The notes beneath the pieces are model-generated. The model was not told the origin of the DNA, made no database searches, and was given only the letters and a program-made list of their open reading frames with translations. Positions 19,685 to 28,863 of a stretch of DNA of 64,000 nucleotides are shown here, piece by piece. A program made the translations under genes and the position numbers. Numbering within the stretch: the first letter of the stretch is position 1; every line of letters begins with the position of its first letter. This DNA comes from UBA6107 sp964459385. Its GTDB lineage: Bacteria > Chloroflexota > Anaerolineae > Anaerolineales > Anaerolineaceae. The stretch covers positions 204,247-268,246 of the forward strand of contig CAYWLG010000005.1 in assembly GCA_964459385.1 (NCBI GenBank). Reading direction: 5' to 3'.

Positions 19685-20977
19685 TTAATCACGTCGCAAG
19701 GCTTCGATGGGATTAAGCCGTGAAGCGCGTGCTGCCGGGTAGAGGCCAAAGACCACACCGGTCAACACTGCGACACCAAAGGCCAACGGCAGGCTGCCGG
19801 GATCCAGCAGGGCGATCCCTTTGTTGAGAGTAGCTGCCAAAGGCACCATCAAAATACCCAGCCCCATACCGAACAAGCCACCCCCGGCACTGATCAGCAC
19901 CGATTCGAGTAGGAACTGGAGCACAATATCACTCGGCTGCGCCCCGATAGCCAGTCGAATGCCAATCTCGCTGGTGCGCTCAGATACGCTTACTAGCATG
20001 ACATTGATGATACCAATGCCACCTACTGCCAGCGAAACAACAGCCATGGCAGCCAGTAAGATCGAAAACGTGCGGGCGGCATCCTGCTGTGCGCCCAACA
20101 GGTCTTTGCGAGTGGTCATGGTGAAGTCATCCAAATATTCATTGTTATCCGGGTTCACGATGGCATGACGCTTGCGCAGTAGTGAGGTAATCCCCTGGCG
20201 GGCTAAGCTAATCTTAGAAGCGTCTTTCACCTCCACCGTCATCGAAACAGATGGCTCTTGGTCGTAGAAATTCATTACCACCGTGCTGATCGGCATGTAG
20301 AAGGTTTCATTGGGCTGGCTGTTGTAGCGTTGAGCTGGATCAACCATTTCCAGCTTGGTCAGTACACCAACCACCAGACAGGTTATTCGCCCCACCCGCA
20401 GATTCTGACCCAACGGATTTTCACCCTGGAATAGTTGGGCGGCCGTATTAGACCCCAACACGCAGACCCGTGCGCCATCCGCCACCTCTTTAGAGCTGAA
20501 GAACCTGCCCCGGGCGATAAAGTCTTGCATGGTGAGCGGTTTATCCTCTGGCCAACCCACTGGTTGGGTCGTATTACCGGCGATATAGCGTTGGAAGCCA
20601 TCCACAGTGAGCCCATTTACATTCCTATCAAGTACGTTACGCCCAAAACGCAGCTTGCTGGAGGTAAAAACCGACATATCTACCAGTTTGACCTGTTCCG
20701 CTTCCTGACGGATCGCTAGACCGTCTTCATAAACCAGCGGCTTTCCGGTGGGTTTGTCGATGCCGGTTTCAGCGGTATTGCGGCTATTAATCATAATGGT
20801 GTTGGCGCCCAGATAGCTAAAGTTTGCGTCTACCGCTGCTCGTGCGCCATTGCCCAAGGCTAACATTACAATGACCGAGGCTACCCCGATGACCACTCCA
20901 AGAGCGGTCAGGCCAGCACGCAGCCGATTGGTGGCGATGCTGCGCATTGCCGTCAGCAGACTATTCAGAAAGCTCAT
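19685..20977 (-). CDS. MacB-like ABC transporter permease
   Basis: The 430-residue protein has one N-terminal membrane segment (RAGLTALGVVIGVASVIVML, about residues 20-39), a large extracytoplasmic MacB-PCD domain (about 45-290) and three C-terminal segments of the FtsX type (about 305-420, with ISVSERTSEIGIRLAIGA-like sequence). I use the ATG at 20977 (GAGGA at 20985-20989) rather than the upstream frame start at 21007. It overlaps the ATPase gene by 17 bp. With its ATPase and the MacA-like adaptor it should form a mechanotransmission ABC complex that moves substrates outside the cytoplasmic membrane. Confidence 0.9.
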   Translation of the reverse strand: MSFLNSLLTAMRSIATNRLRAGLTALGVVIGVASVIVMLALGNGARAAVDANFSYLGANTIMINSRNTAETGIDKPTGKPLVYEDGLAIRQEAEQVKLVDMSVFTSSKLRFGRNVLDRNVNGLTVDGFQRYIAGNTTQPVGWPEDKPLTMQDFIARGRFFSSKEVADGARVCVLGSNTAAQLFQGENPLGQNLRVGRITCLVVGVLTKLEMVDPAQRYNSQPNETFYMPISTVVMNFYDQEPSVSMTVEVKDASKISLARQGITSLLRKRHAIVNPDNNEYLDDFTMTTRKDLLGAQQDAARTFSILLAAMAVVSLAVGGIGIINVMLVSVSERTSEIGIRLAIGAQPSDIVLQFLLESVLISAGGGLFGMGLGILMVPLAATLNKGIALLDPGSLPLAFGVAVLTGVVFGLYPAARASRLNPIEALRRD

Positions 20978-21689
20978 TTTTACACTCCTCACGAATGATC
21001 TGCCCATCTTTCATCCAGACTACTCGTTGGGCAAAATTCGCAATCGTCGGGTCGTGGGTGATTAACAAAATGGTTAATCCGTTTTTCCACAGATTGACCA
21101 ACATCGCCATTACCACGGCGCCGTTGGCGCTGTCCAGGTTGCCAGTCGGCTCATCGGCCAGCAGGAGATGCGGATGATTTACCAGGGCCCGCGCGATGGC
21201 AACTCGTTGGCATTCACCGCCCGATAATTCGACAGAATGATGGGCGGCTCGTTCCTCTAGCCCGACTCTTTGCAAAGCAGTCAGAGCCTGCCTGCGCGCA
21301 TCCGCCAGGCGTGCACCTGGTTGATAGAGCAGCGGCAAGGCGACGTTATCCACTGCCGACAGATTGGATATCAGGAAGAAGGACTGAAATACAAAACCCA
21401 CTTGTTTTCCGCGCAATAGAGAACGCTCCTGCATGGATAACCTGCTCACTTCGCGCCCTTCAAGAAAATAACGGCCTGTGGTAGGTTCGTCCAGACAGCC
21501 TAGCAAATGCATCAATGTGGACTTTCCGCTGCCAGAAGAACCCATGATGGCTACGAATTCGCCTGCCTCAACCCGCAAACTGACACCGCGTAGTGCCGGA
21601 ACCTGCGTCTTTCCGAGGGTATATGTACGGGTCAATGCTTCGGTCAGAATAAGCGGTTGGGTGGTGTTTACATTCTTTTGCTCGCTCAT
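20961..21689 (-). CDS. MacB/LolD-type ABC transporter ATP-binding protein
   Basis: The 242-residue ATPase has Walker A (GSSGSGKST, about residue 52), Q-loop, the signature LSGGECQRVAIARAL (about 150-164) and Walker B with LLLADEPTGNLDS (about 170-182). It powers the adjoining permease. The start overlaps the adaptor stop by 4 nt (ATGA), showing coupled translation. Confidence 0.95.
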   Translation of the reverse strand: MSEQKNVNTTQPLILTEALTRTYTLGKTQVPALRGVSLRVEAGEFVAIMGSSGSGKSTLMHLLGCLDEPTTGRYFLEGREVSRLSMQERSLLRGKQVGFVFQSFFLISNLSAVDNVALPLLYQPGARLADARRQALTALQRVGLEERAAHHSVELSGGECQRVAIARALVNHPHLLLADEPTGNLDSANGAVVMAMLVNLWKNGLTILLITHDPTIANFAQRVVWMKDGQIIREECKNELSE

Positions 21690-23065
21690 TGCACCACCAC
21701 CAGGTCACCCACATCCAATCCAGAGAGAACTTCCACATACGAATCGCCGCTTAGCCCCAATTGAATGATTTTCTTTTCAACTGCCTCCCCCGTCCAAACC
21801 TCTACTTCGGCTTTATCTCCACCGAGCGAACGGACGGCTGTACGTGGTAACCTCAACACGTTGGTCTTCCTATCAATCGTGATACTCGCATCCACGGTCA
21901 TCCCTTGTACAAGGGCATCTGGGATTTGATCCAGCGAGATATAAACGGGATACAAAGCTTGGTCTCCCTGCACCCTTTCAGGCACGATGCGTGAAATTTT
22001 TCCGCTAATGGTCTTATCTGGTATGGCATCAAAAAAAAGTTCTACCGGCTGACCGACATGGATTAGATTGAGATCCTCCTCGACTACCGTTACCTGCACC
22101 TCCAGGCCTTTCGAATTCGACACGGTCATTACCAGCGCACCTTTGGCCATATTTTGCCCAATCTGCCCAGATACATTGAGTACCACGCCGTCAAAGGGCG
22201 CTTTGATTACCAGATGATCCAGATCGGCTTGGGCCTTGGCAAGAGCCGCTTGAGCGCTGTCCAAACCAGCTTTGGCTTGGAGAAGTTCAGGACTCTGGTT
22301 ATTTTGAGCCAGTTCCAGAGCGTGGTTGGCTTCCTCCAGGGTTGCTTTTGCTACATCGGCCTTTGCATTGGAAGCCGCAACTTCATCGGCGGTCGGTTTG
22401 CTCTGCAAGTAATTCAGTTCCAAAATGGCAATGTTGAACCGTTTACGGGCTAAAGCCAGTATATTCAGGGCGTTATTGCGAGAGACATCATCCACAGGAA
22501 AATTACTCACCTCATCGTAGGCATGCTGGGCTTCTTTGAAAGCATTTTCGGCGAGGTAATATTCCGCCGTGGCTGCCTCGATAGACGATTGACTTCCTCG
22601 TACATAATTGGGATTGAGGCGTTGGTTATTGGCCTTTTGATATTCTTGTAAGGCCAGGGCCTGATTTAGCTTGGCCTGAGCGAGGAGTTTGGCTGGCGAG
22701 GTAGCATCCAATGTCGCTTGTGCTTCTAGGACGTTTGCTCTGTCCGTATTGACCACATTCTCAAAGTCGGCTCGTGGTCCGAGAGTCGCCAGTACCTGGC
22801 CAGAGGAGATTCGATCGCCAGGGTTAACATTCAAACTCTCTAGCTTACCGTTCACCTGTGATTCGAGAGTTATCTCTCCGCTATCCACGGATATACCTGG
22901 TCCAGTTACTGTAAAAATCACATCACCGCGTTCCACGGCTGTCGTTTGTGGCGCTTGCACAGAGGCAGTCGTCTTTTTGATATTTTCTTGGTAACCGAAA
23001 TAAAAGGCACCGCCGATTACTGCCAGCACCAGAAATGAGCCGGCAATCCACATCCATCGTTTCAT
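21686..23065 (-). CDS. MacA/HlyD-like exporter adaptor protein
   Basis: The 459-residue protein has an N-terminal membrane anchor (WIAGSFLVLAVIGGAFYFGY), a biotinyl-lipoyl-like segment (about 70-105), a long coiled-coil hairpin (about 105-280, many EANHALELAQ-like heptads), the second lipoyl half (IKAPFDGVVLNVSGQIG, about 287-303) and beta-barrel parts to the end. It should link the MacB-like permease to the outside. GGAGGA precedes the ATG. The gap of 108 bp to the upstream gene may contain a further promoter. Confidence 0.92.
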   Translation of the reverse strand: MKRWMWIAGSFLVLAVIGGAFYFGYQENIKKTTASVQAPQTTAVERGDVIFTVTGPGISVDSGEITLESQVNGKLESLNVNPGDRISSGQVLATLGPRADFENVVNTDRANVLEAQATLDATSPAKLLAQAKLNQALALQEYQKANNQRLNPNYVRGSQSSIEAATAEYYLAENAFKEAQHAYDEVSNFPVDDVSRNNALNILALARKRFNIAILELNYLQSKPTADEVAASNAKADVAKATLEEANHALELAQNNQSPELLQAKAGLDSAQAALAKAQADLDHLVIKAPFDGVVLNVSGQIGQNMAKGALVMTVSNSKGLEVQVTVVEEDLNLIHVGQPVELFFDAIPDKTISGKISRIVPERVQGDQALYPVYISLDQIPDALVQGMTVDASITIDRKTNVLRLPRTAVRSLGGDKAEVEVWTGEAVEKKIIQLGLSGDSYVEVLSGLDVGDLVVVQ

Positions 23066-23173
23066 AAAAATCCTCCTGATTGTAAAAAATGCCGCATTGA
23101 ACCAACCCTTGCGGGTCTGGCCCGTAAGACTTGTAGGATCACTATCTTCACTAATATGCTTTTAAGAATTTAC

Positions 23174-24127
23174 TTAATGGGTTACTCCAGAACCATCGAT
23201 AAATTTGACGCCTTGCAAATCACTCAAATCCCAGGGTACCTGGCTATCGAAAGGCAATATCTCGTCAGTCAGATACTTTGTGGTGCTGGACAGATATTCA
23301 TGACCATCATTTTTGATTATTTCTTGTTGTTCGAGAAGCTGGTAAGTCTGTGCATCGAAGATCAAGATATATGAAAGTGAACCAGCAGATTCATCTTTCG
23401 ATATTTTTGAACGTAAAACATATACTTTACGTCCATCCCCATCCTGCCAATTTTTTTTGCCTACCAATTCAAAGTTTGCACTATTGCGTTGAATTTCGTA
23501 CCACTGCTGGGCAGTCGTGTTAGCGCCACTACGGATTATCGTAATCAGAGAATCCTCATTTTCAAGCGTGCGAATGATCGGCAGCAAATTACCGCTTGGG
23601 TTGGCGAGCCAGGATTGGTCTGCCGAAAAAGTGTAAGTACCATCGAAGGCAAAAGCGTCCATGATTCTCCCGGTTTCTGCATCTGTATAAACCCAACGAA
23701 TTCGGCCATTCCTGACGTCGTAATAGTTATCGATAATATACTTTATTGGGCTGGAGTTACCATCGGCGGTGTAGGGGTAGACAATCGATTCTTTTTGAGT
23801 ATGGTGGATCCCCAGAGAAGGATCAGTTGTAGATTGAACCGCCACGGCTCTTTCGAGAATTTTCTGTGCAGAGACCGAGGTGACATTGTTGAAAAATAAC
23901 CCACTTAACCCCACCAGGATCAGACTGAGGATTAAGGCTGGAATCACTATGGACTTCTTAAGGAAAAAGACATTGTAGTCAACCCGGGGAGCTCGCTTTT
24001 CAAGCCGCTTCTGAACGCTGGGCCACAAATTGACCTGTTCTGGCTTTACGTACTTCTCTGCCAAATGATCCAATATTGAATAGAGGATAGAATTCGTGCT
24101 GCTTTTTGGCTCCCGTTCACTTTTCAT
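23174..24127 (-). CDS. Membrane protein with LolA-like extracytoplasmic domain, possible anti-sigma factor
   Basis: The 317-residue protein has a cytoplasmic N-terminus of about 55 residues, one membrane segment (SIVIPALILSLILVGLSGLFF, here residues about 55-75) and an exterior domain of about 230 residues whose beta pattern (RNGRIRWVYTDAETGR, YEIQRNSANFELVGKK) resembles LolA/LppX-type lipoprotein-binding domains. The ATG overlaps the ECF sigma gene by 11 bp, the usual position for a membrane anti-sigma factor. No HxxxCxxC zinc motif is seen in the cytoplasmic part, so anti-sigma function is inferred from position only. Confidence 0.65.
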   Translation of the reverse strand: MKSEREPKSSTNSILYSILDHLAEKYVKPEQVNLWPSVQKRLEKRAPRVDYNVFFLKKSIVIPALILSLILVGLSGLFFNNVTSVSAQKILERAVAVQSTTDPSLGIHHTQKESIVYPYTADGNSSPIKYIIDNYYDVRNGRIRWVYTDAETGRIMDAFAFDGTYTFSADQSWLANPSGNLLPIIRTLENEDSLITIIRSGANTTAQQWYEIQRNSANFELVGKKNWQDGDGRKVYVLRSKISKDESAGSLSYILIFDAQTYQLLEQQEIIKNDGHEYLSSTTKYLTDEILPFDSQVPWDLSDLQGVKFIDGSGVTH

Positions 24128-24728
24128 CTTTCACCTCTTTATAATCATGCCTCCAGAAAGGCTCTAGGATCTTCCTCAGCCGCCTGTGAGCCGTTTTCAT
24201 TCGCCAGCGAATCGTGGTTTGTGGCCTCTCCAGTTCTCGGATCATTTCTTTCTCGCTCATCCCCAGAAAATGACGCATAACGATGACTGCTCTCTGGTCA
24301 ACTGTCAACTCTTCCAAGGCCTTCCACACCATTTGGCGAGTTTCTTCTGTTTCGACGATGTATTCTGGATCGAGATCTGGGCCGAGCAGCCATTCTGCCG
24401 CCTCAGCAGTCCGCTCATCGTCATCGCTTTCTAGCGGGATGAAACGACTGCTCTTTTTTTCCGTTTTTATAGCGGCATTTACCACGCTGCGGATGAACCA
24501 GGCGCCAAAGGGTTTACTGTCATCGAACTGGTTGATCTTTTCCGTCGCGTGCAGAAATGCTTCCTGCACCACATCTTCGGCAAGTTTCAAATCACGGACG
24601 ATTAAAAAAGCAGTTTTCATAGCCTGAACTTGATAATGCTCCACCAGCACTTGCATACCGCTTATGTCACCTTTCTTCAAGAGACAAATGGCTTGTTTCT
24701 CATCCATGCCAGGGTTGGTATCAGTCAT
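24117..24728 (-). CDS. RNA polymerase ECF-type sigma factor
   Basis: The 203-residue protein has region 2 (VQEAFLHATEKINQFDDSKPFGAWFI, about residues 54-79, quoted in parts: LAEDVVQEAFLHA) and region 4 (ELTVDQRAVIVMRHFLGMS, about 137-155, then an HTH with RPQTTIRWRMKTAHRRLR). Regions 1.2 and 3 are absent, as expected for ECF factors. GAGG precedes the ATG. It heads the minus-strand block with the LolA-like membrane protein and the MacAB-like exporter, and probably switches that block on during envelope stress. Confidence 0.92.
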   Translation of the reverse strand: MTDTNPGMDEKQAICLLKKGDISGMQVLVEHYQVQAMKTAFLIVRDLKLAEDVVQEAFLHATEKINQFDDSKPFGAWFIRSVVNAAIKTEKKSSRFIPLESDDDERTAEAAEWLLGPDLDPEYIVETEETRQMVWKALEELTVDQRAVIVMRHFLGMSEKEMIRELERPQTTIRWRMKTAHRRLRKILEPFWRHDYKEVKDEK

Positions 24729-25360
24729 AACAAGGTCCTCTATCTATACTATCTTTTCGACGCCACAAGTGGGAGTACTTCAGCCCAAGTTTCGCACAGT
24801 AAGGCAGTGATTTAAAGTACGGAAGGTCCGTTTTGCCCGCAAAGCCCAATCTTGCGGTAGCACATTCCTGGTGGGCATCATACCATATCTATGGCGGCTA
24901 CACTTGCTGTCTGGCGCTCAAAAAGATGGCAAGGGCACACCGCCAGTTTTCCCTCCGGCGTTGACTCCAATGGCCAGGACAGCCCTAAGAAATCGCTTGG
25001 CCACGAATCAGCATCGTGCCAGTCGATGGCAAAGGACGTCAGGTTTTCACCGCTTGGCCAGGTGACCTGTTGTTGGGTCTGATCGGCTGTTCGCCCGTAC
25101 GCCATCTCATGCATGCGTGAGATGGGCTATGCGGGCCTCTCTAAGGATAAATCCATGGAGAAGGAATGTTGATCATCGTCGCTCAGGGGCAGTCGTTGAG
25201 GATGCTGCCATGCCCACTTGATAGGGATTCAACCCAATGGATAATCAAAGACCGTCGGGCTATGGTTTACTATTTGCAGCGGGGAGCGGATTCGATACAA
25301 TCCCTCGATGGGAGACTATGACCTAAAAAAACTGCACAATAAAGGATGATTTTTGTTTAG
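24729..25360. other. Non-coding or decayed region upstream of the sigma operon
   Basis: No frame here has a ribosome site or a recognisable product; a 78-codon minus frame at 24878-25114 has unlike composition to neighbours. A hairpin (CCATCTCA/TGAGATGG, 25102-25125) is present. The promoter of the ECF sigma gene must lie near 24740-24830, but I cannot define its boxes. Confidence 0.5.
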
Positions 25361-25658
25361 TAGCCGGGAGTGGATTTGAACCGCCACCCTAAAGGGTGCT
25401 AACGTGACCTCCGGGTAAAAAAGCACCTTGTGGTCGCCATCCTCTAGCGTGGCTTTAATACCTTCTTGAGGGCGTGAGTCAAAATCCAGAATCTGTGCTG
25501 TTTGCTTGGCGGGCTCTGCAAATACTTGCGCCTGGTGCAAGTGCAGGAATCAGCCGACCTGACGAACTCTGGCCCACACTTCCCCTAGGGGATACTTCGC
25601 GATGCCGGGCACACTACGGTCCCACTAGGGGATGATATAGCTAATCGATGTTCGTATA
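25361..25658. repeat. tRNA-Met-associated repeat, copy 2
   Basis: It begins with TAGCCGGGAGTGGATTTGAA, a degenerate complement of a tRNA 3' end and T-arm, then TGACCTCCGGGTA, the anticodon-stem side of tRNA-Met, split by a small CACCCT/AGGGTG hairpin insert. It continues with the GTCAAAATCC block and ends with the same GCTAATCGATGTTCGTATA as copy 1. Orientation equals that of copy 3 at 63947, so the two bracket the kinase region as direct repeats. Confidence 0.65.
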
Positions 25659-25760
25659 GTATCTGTTTTACGTGGGTCCGTCAAGTGATGTCTGCATTCC
25701 TACTCATTAAATATTCAGAAGAGCAAAAAGGTAATTAATCAGGGCGATTACAATACAAAC

Positions 25761-27638
25761 CTATGGGGATACTTTGGCACTTAAGGAACAACGAAAACCA
25801 ATGTTGTAGCTTGAGGTTGAAGGGTAATAATTAAGTCGATTAGAGGAACGGAGACTGCGCTCATTATCAAGGTATGAACCCCCACGCAGAATTAGAAATT
25901 GTCCTGCGACCGGCCCCGTTGGATTCTCCGTTGGGCTGCTTAGGTAATAACCCGCTGCATACCAATCTGCCACCCATTCCCACACGTTACCCGCCATATC
26001 CAGCGCCCCAAAGGGGCTGACTCCTACCAAATAACTTCCCACTTTAGTTGTATCACCGACGTTTCTTTTGTAATTTGCTGAAGTTACATCTGGGTCATTA
26101 TTTCCCCATGGATATGTTTGCCCATTTGTGCCGCGGGCGGCCTTTTCCCACTGTGCTTCTGTGGGCAATTGTCTTCCAGCCCATTGACAATAGGCCAGTG
26201 CTTGATCCCGTTCCACATTGATTACTGGGTAATCGGCAAAACTAGCGTTGCCATAATAAGAACTACGCGTGTAGGATGTGTTACTGGATGGCTCTGTACA
26301 TTCACCTGCGTTTACGCACAACTCATACATCCCATTTGTAACTTCAGTCTGGTCGATCCAATAGGCATCTAAATGCACTGTGTGCTGTGGATGCTCATCA
26401 TTATCACCAACCCCAACTAGTGATCCCATGAGAAAATTCCCAGCCGGCACATACATCATTGTCATTCCATCTTTGGGCGAGACTTGTTTTGAGCCGATCC
26501 CTAAGACTGGTTTATAAGGTTCTGTCCCTTCACTTGTCTCAGACTGGGTCTGCACAATCATTGGAACAGAATCAGATACGACTGCCTCGATAGTAGTAGT
26601 ACCAGTCGAAATTTGAGAAGCTATCGCCCCAGAAGAACCACTGTTCCGATTGTTAATCACTAAGTAAATCACTGAGACTAACAATCCAAGAATAGCCACC
26701 CCCGCTACCACCTGCCAAATCAACAGGTAGGAATGTTCACCTTTCTTTTCCCGTTCATTTTTTTCATTGTCGGTTGATCCAAGTAAGGCCGGTCCCAGAG
26801 ATTCCTGCTTTTCTTTTTTGGCTCCAGAAATAATCGTTTCTAGTGCCCTCGACAACTCAGAGATTGAACGATATCTTTCTTGGGGTTGCTTTTGTACTGC
26901 TTTTTCAACTATTGTTTTTACCCCTTCAGGAATTTCACCTGAAAATCTATCTAGAAAAACTGGCCCCACCATCAAATGTTGGGTAATTATTTCATCCGGC
27001 GTATTCCCATCAAAAAGCACTTTCCCGGTCAGCATCTCATAAAACACACAGCCTAATGAATATACGTCCGTGGCCGGGCTCGCAGGCGGTTTACCTCTCC
27101 ATAGCTCGGGCGCCCGATAGGCCGGTGTGCCTGCTCCTACACCACTATTTTCTCCCGATGAGCTTGATGCCCGGATCGCCTTCGCCAACCCAAAATCTCC
27201 CAATACGGCATGACCATCACTATCGAATAGTATATTCGCGGGTTTGATATCTCGATGTACCAATCCTTTTTTGTGTGCCACTTCCAACCCGACACAGATT
27301 TCACCCATGATCTTTACGGCTTCATCAAAGGGAAGTGCCCCTTCTTTTTCCAGCCGTTCTTTGAGTGAACCACCTGAAAGGTATTTCATGGCGATAAACA
27401 CCCGTCCGTCAACCTCACCCATCTCGTAGATCGTAACGATGCTTGGACTATCTAAAGACGCCACCATCCTGGCTTCATTGCGAAATCGCTCCAGAAAATC
27501 AGGCTCAGTGGTTAGCTGCGGGTGCAGCACTTTCAAAGCCACCTCGCGTACCAGAGTGGTATCGATGGCCCGGTAGACGACGCCGAATCCACCTTTCCCT
27601 ATTTGTTCATGGAGTTCATATTTACCGAGTTGGGTCAT
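25761..27638 (-). CDS. Transmembrane Ser/Thr protein kinase with extracytoplasmic FGE/C-type-lectin-fold domain
   Basis: The 625-residue protein has a Hanks-type kinase domain at 1-265 (glycine loop GKGGFG, catalytic Lys36, HRD 128-130, DFG 148-150, APE at about 176), a membrane segment at about 305-328 and an FGE-sulfatase (SUMF1-type) domain at about 385-620. The FGE domain has PTEAQWEKAARG, DMAGNVWEWVADWY and a terminal GFRC, but lacks the two active-site cysteines of true formylglycine enzymes between GGSY and GFRC, so it is probably a binding domain. The receptor layout suggests ligand sensing outside and phosphorylation inside. 570 bp of its kinase region are identical to the kinase gene ending at 37914. 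It is the last gene of the kinase block. Confidence 0.9.
   Translation of the reverse strand: MTQLGKYELHEQIGKGGFGVVYRAIDTTLVREVALKVLHPQLTTEPDFLERFRNEARMVASLDSPSIVTIYEMGEVDGRVFIAMKYLSGGSLKERLEKEGALPFDEAVKIMGEICVGLEVAHKKGLVHRDIKPANILFDSDGHAVLGDFGLAKAIRASSSSGENSGVGAGTPAYRAPELWRGKPPASPATDVYSLGCVFYEMLTGKVLFDGNTPDEIITQHLMVGPVFLDRFSGEIPEGVKTIVEKAVQKQPQERYRSISELSRALETIISGAKKEKQESLGPALLGSTDNEKNEREKKGEHSYLLIWQVVAGVAILGLLVSVIYLVINNRNSGSSGAIASQISTGTTTIEAVVSDSVPMIVQTQSETSEGTEPYKPVLGIGSKQVSPKDGMTMMYVPAGNFLMGSLVGVGDNDEHPQHTVHLDAYWIDQTEVTNGMYELCVNAGECTEPSSNTSYTRSSYYGNASFADYPVINVERDQALAYCQWAGRQLPTEAQWEKAARGTNGQTYPWGNNDPDVTSANYKRNVGDTTKVGSYLVGVSPFGALDMAGNVWEWVADWYAAGYYLSSPTENPTGPVAGQFLILRGGSYLDNERSLRSSNRLNYYPSTSSYNIGFRCSLSAKVSP
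26961..27530 (-). repeat. 570-bp segment identical to 39105-39674
   Basis: Line-by-line comparison shows no difference between 26961-27530 and 39105-39674 (offset 12144), while differences start abruptly on both sides. It covers residues about 37-226 of two kinases, pointing to recent gene conversion or duplication. Confidence 0.85.
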
Positions 27639-27672
27639 GGTATTTTGACATCATTTCTTTGTAAAGTAAATT

Positions 27673-28863
27673 TTATGAAAAAATAGTTAATTTGTCTCTT
27701 TCCAAATCTTTAATCGCAGACTTGGATAAATTGCCCAGACCATACAATTTTAGATTAGTTAGGTTTGGAAGATTCTTTAAAGAATGAAGGCCAAAGCTTG
27801 TGATCTTTTCACAATTTGAGAGGTCAATATCTTCGAGTGATTTAATCTCCACAATAAAAGAAATCCCTCGATCGGTAATATTCTCACATCTGGTGAGGTT
27901 TAACTCCGTCAAGTCAGATAAATATTTCAAATTTTGAAGATCATGGTCTTTAATTTGAACACATCCATCCAGATTCAATTTCTTAAGGGTTTTTAACTGA
28001 CCGACAGATGAGAGACCCAATCCACCGATTTTTGTATGACCGAGATGCAATTCCTCTATATGTTTGAAATTGCTAAGATCATTAAGGTTCCAATCTTCTA
28101 AATCATCGATATTAAGATACAGTACTTTAAGCTTCGGTAAACCTGATAAGCTTTTAATACCCATTCCTCTGATATTCTCGCATTGAGTGAGCTTCAAGAA
28201 TTCAAGTTCCCTTAATCGAACTAAATTTTGCAAACCTTCATCAGTTATGCTGGTAAAGCTCAAATCTAATATGCGAAGGTTTGCTAAATTAGATATGTAA
28301 GAGAGGCAAAAATCATCAATTTGCTGGCAAAAATTAAGGTCTAGCTCCTCGAGCTTTTTTAAATAAGAAATATGCATAATCCCAGATAAAGAAATTTCTT
28401 TAACACTACTCAAATATAATTTCTGTAAGTTAACTAATCCTTTTAAATTCTCAAGACCAGAATCAGAAATATTATCGTTTATGGAAATATCTAATTTTTC
28501 AAGACCGATTAGGGCTTTGATATTTGCTAAACTAGTATCCGAGAAATTTTTACAATGCATAATTGTTAGACTCTTTAAGTTTTTAAGTCTTTGCAGACAA
28601 GAGAATCCTCTATCAGTAATATGGTTATTTCCTGATAAACTGAGCGCCTCTAAATTAATAAAACGATCCAAAATTGCCATGGTCACATCTGTGATCTGGT
28701 CTTCTTCAGAAAAGGAAAAATTATTTATTTCACGAATACTTTGCGCAACTACAGGCAGCTGGCTAATTAACCTATAATATTCATCATTTTGTGGAAATCC
28801 GTAAAATTCTACCTCTTCTATTGCAGGAATTAGGTGTAAGACTGACAGACCTGCTAACGTCAA
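27673..28863 (-). CDS. Leucine-rich repeat protein, probably the frameshifted tail of the upstream kinase-LRR gene
   Basis: The 396-residue frame is built of about 24-residue LRRs of the cysteine-containing/AMN1 type (L..L.L..C..ITD.GL..L). It would start with TTG in a TTGA overlap with the stop of the kinase-LRR gene, without a ribosome site. The LRR register continues smoothly across the junction: kinase frame ...NLKKLKLPVVKG, then LTLAGLSVLHL in the other frame. So it is either a translationally coupled LRR partner, a mutational split, or the product of a -1 frameshift at GTA-AAA-GGT-TGA. No signal peptide or membrane segment; it would be cytoplasmic and bind proteins. Confidence 0.7.
   Translation of the reverse strand: MTLAGLSVLHLIPAIEEVEFYGFPQNDEYYRLISQLPVVAQSIREINNFSFSEEDQITDVTMAILDRFINLEALSLSGNNHITDRGFSCLQRLKNLKSLTIMHCKNFSDTSLANIKALIGLEKLDISINDNISDSGLENLKGLVNLQKLYLSSVKEISLSGIMHISYLKKLEELDLNFCQQIDDFCLSYISNLANLRILDLSFTSITDEGLQNLVRLRELEFLKLTQCENIRGMGIKSLSGLPKLKVLYLNIDDLEDWNLNDLSNFKHIEELHLGHTKIGGLGLSSVGQLKTLKKLNLDGCVQIKDHDLQNLKYLSDLTELNLTRCENITDRGISFIVEIKSLEDIDLSNCEKITSFGLHSLKNLPNLTNLKLYGLGNLSKSAIKDLERDKLTIFS

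Noticed and set aside
24740..24830. Auto-regulated ECF promoter (GAAACTT...CGTC) before the sigma gene
   Set aside because: The distance between the two boxes is about 24 nt, too long for an ECF promoter.
24878..25114. 78-codon minus-strand frame between the sigma gene and repeat copy 2
   Set aside because: No ribosome site or recognised similarity; overlapping frames on both strands are equally long.
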